Assembly (NCBI GenBank): GCA_948474755.1
Contig: CAOLHI010001299.1
Span: forward strand, 1 to 64,000
Length of the DNA stretch: 64,000 nt
Direction of reading: 5' to 3'
Source of the DNA: Ctenosaura bakeri
Lineage: Eukaryota > Chordata > Lepidosauria > Squamata > Iguanidae
Shown: one piece after another, positions 56,818-64,000 of the stretch
How positions within the stretch are numbered: the first letter of the stretch is position 1
How the letters are laid out: every line of letters begins with the position of its first letter
Translations under genes and position numbers: made by a program
The notes under the pieces: generated by a model
Seen by the model: the letters and a program-made list of their open reading frames with translations, nothing else
Database searches by the model: none
Told to the model about the DNA's origin: nothing

Positions 56818-57303
56818 GGCCCTTTCCACATGTGGAGGAAAAATGGGGGAAACATGCTAAAATGGAGCTTACCAGCAGCCAGGTAAGTCCATCACCATGC
56901 GGAGCAGCGCGAGCTCACTGCTCCGCAGTCCTCCAGTGTCCAAAACGGCGACTTCGGTGTCCAAAATGGTGGCTTCCAGCTGGCAGAGGCTCTCCACCAA
57001 CTGGAGAAGCTCACCAGCTGGAAGCCCGCCCCTGGCAGATCTGCAGGCACGCACTAGTGTGCGCCTGCAAATCTGCACCGGAGCGCAGTGATGGAGCTGC
57101 ACAGGGCTGCATGCTCCGTGCTTTTTAAAAACCTCTGAAAAGAGGTTTTTTTAAAAAATGACACACCACCAGTTCTGGTTGCTTCGGAGCGGATTGAGGT
57201 GCGGAACTATGAAAAGTAGTCCGCCCCAATCCACTTCACGGTGCAGACAACCTCCATTGGAGGTCACTCTGCACCGTTTTAATAGCCCGGTGCAGAAAGG
57301 GCC
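56818..57303. mobile_element. CpG-rich non-autonomous DNA transposon (Harbinger-like), 486 bp
   Basis: GGCCCTTTCCACA at the left and TGCAGAAAGGGCC at the right, with TAT on both sides. Its inside (CTCTCCACCAACTGGAGAAG, CACCAGTTCTGGTTG) is shared with the element at 60649-61102. Confidence 0.75.
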
Positions 57304-57353
57304 TATGTTCTACTCCTCCAGCTCCTACATGGGTACATCTTTACTACAAATTA

Positions 57354-57784
57354 GGCCCTTTTCGCAAGCAGCTTTTTTTGCGCAAGGGCCCCTTGAGTGT
57401 CGCATGAATGGGAATGTTGGTCCGTATGACGCACTCCCACTCACACGACGCTCATGAGCTTAAAGCAGGCAGTGAGCGCATTTTTTTATTTTCGGCTCTA
57501 AGCCGAAAATACTGCGCGGTTGCACAATGCTCGCGGGGCCCTCGCGCACTTACCTGCGTGCGGTGCGTCGAACAAGCCGGCCCGGTCACACTTCCTCCCC
57601 CAGTGCAGCCTACAGCTTCCAGGCTGTGCTGCGAAAGGAAGGGGTGGGGCGCTAGCGCGACAGTTGCACAACCAGCAAGCCATTGAGGGAGGCAGAAGGG
57701 CTGCCGTGAGCGGCTCACACAAACAGCTGCTCGCGTGAGTGCTGCTCCCCACTGCCGCAACGAAGGTAAGGTGCGAAAAGGACC
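57354..57784. mobile_element. CpG-rich non-autonomous DNA transposon (Harbinger-like), 431 bp
   Basis: GGCCCTTTTCGCA and TGCGAAAAGGACC ends, flanks TTA and TTT (imperfect). The inner stem ATTTTCGG...CCGAAAAT and CGCACTCCCACTC relate it to 26504-27154 in opposite orientation. It lies 50 bp from the previous element. Confidence 0.7.
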
Positions 57785-57904
57785 TTTGTTTAACAATTGT
57801 TTTTCTCTTGCTATGGAATCCTAGGAATTTTCAGTTGAGATAGCAAAAAGAAGGAAGAAAGCGTGTTAAGGACTTCTGTGGGTGGATGAATACATCCATT
57901 TCAC

Positions 57905-58420
57905 TTTATTGTATTGCTCGTTTTTTTTTAAATCTTTTTATTTCTTATTTATTTGATATATATTCTGCCTTTCTTCCAACACAGGACCAAACCCAGCATA
58001 TAACATAAGTTAAAGCAAAACAGCTAAAACAATATCTGGCCCAAACATTAGAACAGTATTAAGCCATCAATCCAATGAGAACACAAATTTAAAACCATTA
58101 AAGGTGTGTGAAACACTGTTTATTTTAAATGGCACACCCATTGTACATCCTTCTACCCCAAACAATTAAAGGCTGAAAGCCTATTTAAATAGGATGGTCT
58201 TTGCTGGTGAAAAAGGAGCAGAGCAGGGCCAATCATGCCTCTCTTGAGAGAGAATTCCATAGCCTAGGTGCAACTACTGAGAAGGCTCTGTCCTGCATCC
58301 TCACTTGACAAGCCTGTAAAGATGCTTGGACAGAGAGACAGCATTTCTTTCCATGCTTAAATTGACAGCCAGGTATGCTTCAAGAGCCTGGCAGAGTATA
58401 ACACTCTGTGAACCTATTTC
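57905..58420 (-). mobile_element. LINE 3' fragment (L2/CR1 group), reverse
   Basis: TATATATTCTGCCTTTCTTC on the left is the reverse of the common lizard LINE tail. AGAGAATTCCATAGCCTAGG and ACTGAGAAGGCTCTGTCC are reverse coding remnants. No long frame remains. Confidence 0.55.
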
Positions 58421-58722
58421 TTTTTTTTTAAAATCATTTTCTTCAATTTCACATATAAAACAAACAATTTGTTACTGTAATAGTACATGACATATTTTTG
58501 ATCTTCCACACTGATCTAGAATTTATTTTCAATACCTCTTAACACTTCTATCTCTATTTGTATTGCATTTTAATGATATGGTTACATGTCAGTTCTTGCA
58601 TTTCAATCTCTTCATTACAGTTCCATGACTTACAACAGTAGCTTCCTCATTTCAAATCCTAGTCATGAATTACTCATTTTCATTCAGCATTACCCAGCTA
58701 TTCATTACTATCTGCCATTCAA

Positions 58723-58901
58723 GGCCATTTCCACATGAGCCTGTTATAGCGCGATGATTCCACTTTCAACATCCTCTGGAACCTGGGGTTTGCAGTTTTG
58801 GGAGGGGCTGGCTGGCCCCTCCCAAAACTGCAAACCCCAGGATTCCAGAGGATGTTGAAAGTGGAATCATCGCGCTATAACAGGCTAGTGCAGAAATGGC
58901 C
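58723..58901. mobile_element. Palindromic MITE, 179 bp, nearly perfect hairpin
   Basis: GGCCATTTCCACA...GCAGAAATGGCC. Arms of about 80 bp pair almost perfectly (GTTATAGCGCGATGATTCCA against TGGAATCATCGCGCTATAAC). Same family as 42428-42588. Flanks CAA and TTA do not match. Confidence 0.82.
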
Positions 58902-58904
58902 TTA

Positions 58905-60290
58905 ATCTCCTCTTCTGATTTCCCTTTTTTTTTATTATGAAAAAAAATAAACAATACAAATCCAAATAAACAAAACACCACATAATTAACAAAAAAGTGA
59001 ATAAACCCACCCCCCAGAGCCAACTTTTTATTTACTCCACTTTCTAAAATTGCCATTCTTCTTGTGAAAGGGTAGCTTTACCATCTCTTATCAAAGCTTT
59101 TTCCAAGAATATTTTCCAAATTTCTTCAAAATCATTCCCTTTTACAAGGCCTTTCATAAATCTAATTCTACAAGTTAATTTATCATTAATTGCAATTTTC
59201 CACACTTCTTTATACAATTCCTTTATTTGAACTTTTTCATTTGTTTTCTATTTTTTTGCTATTATTAACCTCGCTGCAGTTAACAAGCTTGTTATTAATT
59301 CCTTCATTGCCTGGGTACACTCAACCTTATTATATATAGACAACAACCCTATATTTGGACATATTGGTATCTCAATTCCTATTATCTCTTTTATTTCTTT
59401 AAAAATCTTTTGCCCAAATTCCATTATCCTATTACAGTTCCACCACATATGCATATATGTACCAATTTCTTGACATCCTCTCCAACATAATCTAGAATAT
59501 TTCTCATCTATCTGATTTAATCTTACTGGAGTCAAACACCATTTCCAAACTATCTTATAATAATTCTCTTTTATTCTTTTGATTTCCCTTTTAATCTCTG
59601 TGACAAAATATCTGCATTTCTGTTTTCTATAAATGTTCCCCACCACTGTTCTATAGTTGGTATCTGTTGAGTTTTCCAAAGCTTAGTGTACTCTATCCTA
59701 GCTGTCGTTATCATATACAGAATTATTCTCCAATATTTCCTAGTATCAGTACCATCACATACATTTGTCATATTTAACAAGTAAAGTTCTGGTATTTTAA
59801 CAAATTGTATTTTTAATAAATCACAAATTTATTATGTACATCAGTACAATATTTCTTGGCTCTGGGACATGTCCACCACATATGATATATTGTACCGACC
59901 TCTTTCTGACATTTCCAACAGAGTCCTGTACCAGTATTGTAAATCTTTTTCAACTTATTTGGTGTCATGTACCATCTATGGAACAGCTTGTAGTAGTTCT
60001 CTTTCAAATTCTGGGCAACTGTAAATTTTTGTGTCTTTTTCCAGCTTTCTTCCCAGAATTCTAATTGAATCAAATGTCCTATATTTTGAGCCCACAAAAT
60101 CATTACTGACTTAATTGTTTCTTCTCGTCTTTCTTGTTGTAATATTTCTTGATATATATAATATAATAAATGAGGAGAATTCTCAAATAGTCGTTTAATC
60201 ATCCCCGTGGTCTCTTTTGGGTCTGTTCCATAAGTCTTTATGAACCTACTTCTGACAGGGTACAGCATAATTCCAAGTTGACCTCATCAA
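58905..60290 (-). mobile_element. Two L1 ORF2 3' ends in tandem, reverse
   Basis: Two minus-strand frames both encode the C-terminus of L1 ORF2: NYYKIVWKWCLTPVRLNQID with GTYMHMWWNCNRIMEFGQKI (59679-59248), and NYYKLFHRWYMTPNKLKKIY with GTIYHMWWTCPRAKKYC (60268-59813). The left copy ends in an A-rich 3' end near 58920-58975. They are different copies, joined near 59812, so one L1 inserted into or beside the other. Confidence 0.85.
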
Positions 60291-60648
60291 CACCACACCA
60301 AACCCCTGTCAATCCTGCAAAATTTTTCTCATTTCAGGACTGCACAAATTTCAATGGGGGGGGTGAACCTGAAAATGGTGTTTAAGCTAGATCAATGGGA
60401 GTTCTTTGCATGAAAAAAAATTGTGACGGGGGTCCTGGCACATTGGAAGGGGGCTCACAGACTGAAAATTGTGAAAGGGGGAGCCCCAAGGGTTTATGGG
60501 GGCCCTGGTAACTGATCCAATGAAAAACACAAGCAGAAATCTTATTTGGAGTAGGTAGTTTCCCTTCTATTTATAATATCTCTCCAACACATGTTTGGCA
60601 GTTCCCTTGACAAAATCTAAGAAGAGAATTGATATCATGACTATCATT

Positions 60649-61102
60649 GGGCTTTTTCGCACTTGGGGGAAAATGGGGCAGTCCGTTACTCACCGGACTG
60701 GCACCCTCCCCCCCGACGATCCACACTGATCCGGAGCAGCGCGTGCCCGCGCTACACACTCTCCGGGGATGAAAATGAAGGCTTCCAGTTAGTGGAGGCT
60801 CTCCACCAACTGGAGAAGCTCACCAGCCAGAAGCCTGCTCCCAGAAGATCTGCAGCCTCGCGCTGGCACGAGCCTGCAGATCTACACATTAGCGCAGCGA
60901 TGGACTGGGGCGCGCCAGGGTATTGAAAGACCTCTTTTAATCAGTCTTTCAATAGCACGGTGAACCACCAGTTCTGGTTGTTCCGGAGCGGGCTGAAGTC
61001 TGGACATACATAAAGTAGTCCGGACCCAGTTTGCCCCCAAGTGCAAAGGTCCTCGCTGGAGGATGCGCTGTCCCATTTTAAAAATAAAATGCGGAAAAGG
61101 CC
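60649..61102. mobile_element. CpG-rich non-autonomous DNA transposon (Harbinger-like), 454 bp
   Basis: GGGCTTTTTCGCA and TGCGGAAAAGGCC ends, flanked by ATT on both sides. Interior homologous to 56818-57303. Confidence 0.75.
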
Positions 61103-61385
61103 ATTGTCTAATTTGGATCCCGGTATTATGAAACTTGTGAGGAGAAAAACCCCACCAAGCTTAAGGATCTCATTAGGCCTGATAGATGTTTCATTTCATA
61201 CAATCTTTTTTTTTTAAAAAAAGCTTTGTCCAGTATGTTAGAATATTTAAGTTTTCTTGGTGTTCAATAATAAATGACTCTCTGTCTGTGTGTGTTGTAT
61301 CCCTGTTTGATGGGGGGCAGGGCTGGAACCTAAGAAGAGTCCCTAAGGACCATGGCCAAAATACAGTTGAGAATGGCTAGACGAG

Positions 61386-61561
61386 GGCCATTTCCACACT
61401 ACACTTTCAATATCCTATGGAATCCTGGAGTTTGCAATTTAGGGAGGAGCCTTTAGAATTCTCAGCCAGAGAATTGGCCTCAGTAAACTGCAAACCCCAG
61501 AATTCCACAGAATGTTGAAAGTGGAGTAATAGCACTGTAAGAGTATAGGGCGGAAATAGGC
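61386..61561. mobile_element. Palindromic MITE, diverged copy
   Basis: GGCCATTTCCACACTACACT start, shared ATCCTATGGAATCCTGGAG core, and GGGCGGAAATAGGC end. The centre has an unrelated stretch (TTCTCAGCCAGAGAATTGGC), so the arms are shorter than in the other two copies. Confidence 0.7.
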
Positions 61562-61612
61562 TTGATGATCTATGAGGGCCCTTCCAGCACTAAGATTCTA
61601 TGATTCTATGGT
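61562..61612 (+). mobile_element. CR1 3' terminus remnant
   Basis: GGGCCCTTCCAGCACTAAGA followed by TTCTATGATTCTATGG is the last part of a CR1 element, abutting a palindromic MITE. Confidence 0.6.
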
Positions 61613-62860
61613 ACATCCGTATTACACCCAATGTGCTTTCACACAAGGAAATAGCCATAAAGCATAGACCCAAATTAGGCTGGAATTCAATATGAGACTT
61701 GTACATCATTGTAAGTGGACTTACATGAGTAGGAAATAGAATTGAGTAGCTTTGTAATGTCCGTATTCATCTAAGGTCTGCCATGATGCAACTAGATACG
61801 GTTCTCTATTGTGCAATGGAAGCCAGTGGACTGACTGGTGTGGAACAGCATGATGTGCAATGGGCACCAGTTGTATCAGAGATACTCCCCATTGCATATC
61901 AGGACACTGGCTAAGAAGTGCTGCAGCATGATGCATGTCAGAAGTGTCCAATGTGTGTTAGAAATGCCTGGTGTACATTGGAGCACTCTTGTCCAGACAC
62001 ACATCATTGAAATTCACTACCTGGGTTTTGTTGCATGTCTGCCACAGAGTTACAGATTCATAAAGTTACAAAAAGTTACAAAGATGTAGAATCAGCCCCT
62101 AGGTTTGTTTGTTTTCTTAAAGCACAGTGGGCTCACTCCCCATTGCTCCCTTACGACCATATGCTGGAGAAAGGCCTTGTGGAAATACTTCGGGTGGGTC
62201 AGAAATATGAGAGAAATGTAAAGCATGAGAAACTTACAAGTTCTGGCAGACCACTGGGGTGATCCGCAGCAACAGCTGCACTGGACAAAAAGAGATCAGA
62301 CCTTTCCTTCACAGAGCGGGGAGAGGGCAGCCTGCGTCCTTGGGAAGGTATGTGTCTTCTGTTACCAGAGTCACCTAAAACTCCCGACGTTCTCTCATCT
62401 GGAACACAGACAAGCAGACATACGCACTAAAGATATGTACCAGTGTGCCAGCATCAGTCAATAAGATCAGTGGTTGCATAAAGGGAAAGATTGTGATCTC
62501 CATTAGAAAAGTGGTGATTCGTGAAAAATCCCAGTGAGGGGGAATCAAAAACCAGCAGCTTCTCAGCCAAATCTAGCCCCTGCCACGGTTCCAATTCATC
62601 CTACATGGTAAAAATATAGCAACAGGATTTGGCAATCAGATGTTTTGGGAATAAGGCATGGGGCACTTGTTCATTTTGCTTCTTTTATCAAAATACATCC
62701 CCCCTAACAAAACTAGTTGTTGGACAATAGCTGCATCAGTACACATTAATGTATATGTTGAACAGCTGTATGTGGATTTCAATAGAACTCTGACCAATAG
62801 GCTATGCATAGTTTACTTTTCATGTGAATTTTGCATATCATTTTGGAAAGCAACGGCATG
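61613..62860. other. No gene seen
   Basis: Open frames are short. One 83-codon frame (61838-62089) and one 79-codon frame (62225-62464) show no domain. Possible exon-like GGAAGGTATGTG at 62342 is unsupported. Confidence 0.4.
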
Positions 62861-62861
62861 T

Positions 62862-63080
62862 TTAAATGTGCCTTCAAGTCACCTGTTAACTTATGCCGAC
62901 CTGATGAATTTCTTAGTGTTTTCTTAGGCAAAGAAGACTCAGAGGTGGCCTTCCCATTTTCTTCCTCTGAAATATAACCTACAGCACTTAGTGTTCCTTG
63001 GCAGTCTCTCACCCAGGTACTAACCAGGACCAAACCTGCTTAGCTTCCAAGATCAAATGGAATCTGGGGACTTTAGGCAA
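62862..63080 (-). mobile_element. 5S rRNA-derived SINE, reverse
   Basis: GTGCCTTCAAGTCACCTG (reverse of the SINE tail) leads to TACTAACCAGGACCAAACCT and GCTTAGCTTCCAAGATCAAA, the reverse of the 5S rRNA-like head. Same family as the element at 395-575. Confidence 0.75.
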
Positions 63081-63199
63081 TGGTATGTTTGGCTTAATAA
63101 AAACTAACTTTACGAAATGGATGTCAGACAGGCACTCCCTGAGCCACAAGGTGCCTTTTTTGTAGTTTGCTTCTGACAATGCTGATTCATGCAAATCCC

Positions 63200-63576
63200 G
63201 CTATTGTCTGTGTTGCTGTTGTTGATATCCTGCCTTTTTTTTTGCAGTTCAGGGCTCAACATGGCTAACAACAGACTAAAAAAAAATAGTTAAAATTCAC
63301 AAAATACAAAAGTTAAAAAGTAATTAAGTTATCAAAATAATTAAAACCAGTTGAAAATGTAGACTATTTTAAAAAAGAAAAAGAAAGAACGCATGACAAA
63401 GATAACAAATAGAAAACCCAGTACTTTGTTTAGGCGGGATGGGTCTTGTAAAATCAGTTCTCAAAGCCCTGTTGAAACAGAAAGTTATTCACTTCCCCAC
63501 AGAAGATGTCTAGGGAGGGTGCCAGTCTAACCTCCCTGGGAAGGGAGTTCCAGAGCCTGTTGTTTTTATACACTAC
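63200..63576 (-). mobile_element. L2-like LINE 3' end, reverse
   Basis: GTTGATATCCTGCCTTTTTT and GGGCTCAACATGGCTAACAA are the reverse tail. The remaining coding part reads NNRLWNSLPREVRLAPSLDI on the minus strand, an L2-type C-terminus. Confidence 0.7.
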
Positions 63577-63579
63577 AGC

Positions 63580-63800
63580 AGTGACATGGTGCAGTGTTTT
63601 CAGTATTGGATTATGGTTCTGAAGGCCAGGGTTTGAATCCCCACTTAGGGATTGCACTGAGTAACCTTGGGTGTGTGACACACTCTCAGCCTCAGAAGAA
63701 GGCAGAGACCAATCCCTTGGAATGAATCTTGCCAAGAAAACCCTGTGATAGAGTCACCAGAAGTCAGAAACAACTTGAGGACAAACAACAACAGCAGAAA
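63580..63800 (+). mobile_element. tRNA-derived SINE inserted beside a reverse LINE tail
   Basis: AGCAGTGACATGGTGCAGTG head, GGGTTTGAATCCCC B box, tail AACAACTTGAGGACAAACAA. Confidence 0.85.
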
Positions 63801-64000
63801 TGACATGACAATGCCATCCTTATTTGTCTAGCAATGGAAACAGAGGGGATTCTCTTTCTCTGCCAGAGAATCTCAAGCCTGGCAATTTTTTTGCTTTTAG
63901 GACTTCAGCTCCCAGAATCTCCCAGACAGTATGTGCCATGCCCACGATGTCTGGAAGATTCTAGGAACTGCAGTGCAAACATACCAAGCTCTGGTTCTGA

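Noticed and set aside
62225..62464. Possible coding exon upstream of XIRP1
   Set aside because: A short frame with no family resemblance and only one weak donor-like site.

Overview
The window is nuclear DNA of a vertebrate, most probably a squamate reptile (a lizard). The signs are intron-split receptor genes with GT/AG sites, CR1 LINEs ending in (ATTCTATG)n, a Sauria-type tRNA SINE, tRNA- and 5S-derived SINEs, L2- and L1-type LINEs and a very long Xin gene. Apart from one broken cilia-type gene fragment, the host genes are two tandem vomeronasal type-2 receptors and XIRP1.

Layout. 1-8.4 kb: repeat-rich DNA without a gene I can support, with a C-rich/CpG-rich block at 5.3-7.0 kb that contains four ~190-bp tandem units. 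8.4-11.6 kb: a CpG-rich promoter with repeated X-box-like motifs, followed by exons of a GAS8/DRC4-like coiled-coil gene that looks broken. 12.4-24.3 kb: V2R copy 1, six exons on the + strand, open throughout (879 aa). 24.3-29.7 kb: transposons, including a CpG-rich Harbinger-like element and a CR1. 29.7-38.3 kb: V2R copy 2, the same six exons, with one frameshift in exon 3 and a damaged signal-peptide exon. 38.9-40.2 kb: an L2-like LINE split by a solo LTR. 40.2-46.6 kb: small repeats. 46.6-54.3 kb: XIRP1 on the - strand in one large coding exon (about 2,541 aa if a one-base frameshift is discounted). 54.3-64 kb: XIRP1 upstream DNA, then L1 and other LINE fragments, palindromic MITEs, Harbinger-like elements and SINEs.

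The two V2R units are paralogues made by segmental duplication: exons, introns and flanks align, so each serves as an empty-site reference for the other. Copy 1 carries two LINE insertions with 13-bp target duplications that copy 2 lacks. V2Rs are class C pheromone receptors of vomeronasal neurons; XIRP1 is an actin-binding protein of striated muscle; their proximity looks like chance synteny. The frame breaks in XIRP1 and V2R copy 2 both sit at short homopolymer runs, so consensus error must be excluded before either is called a loss of function.
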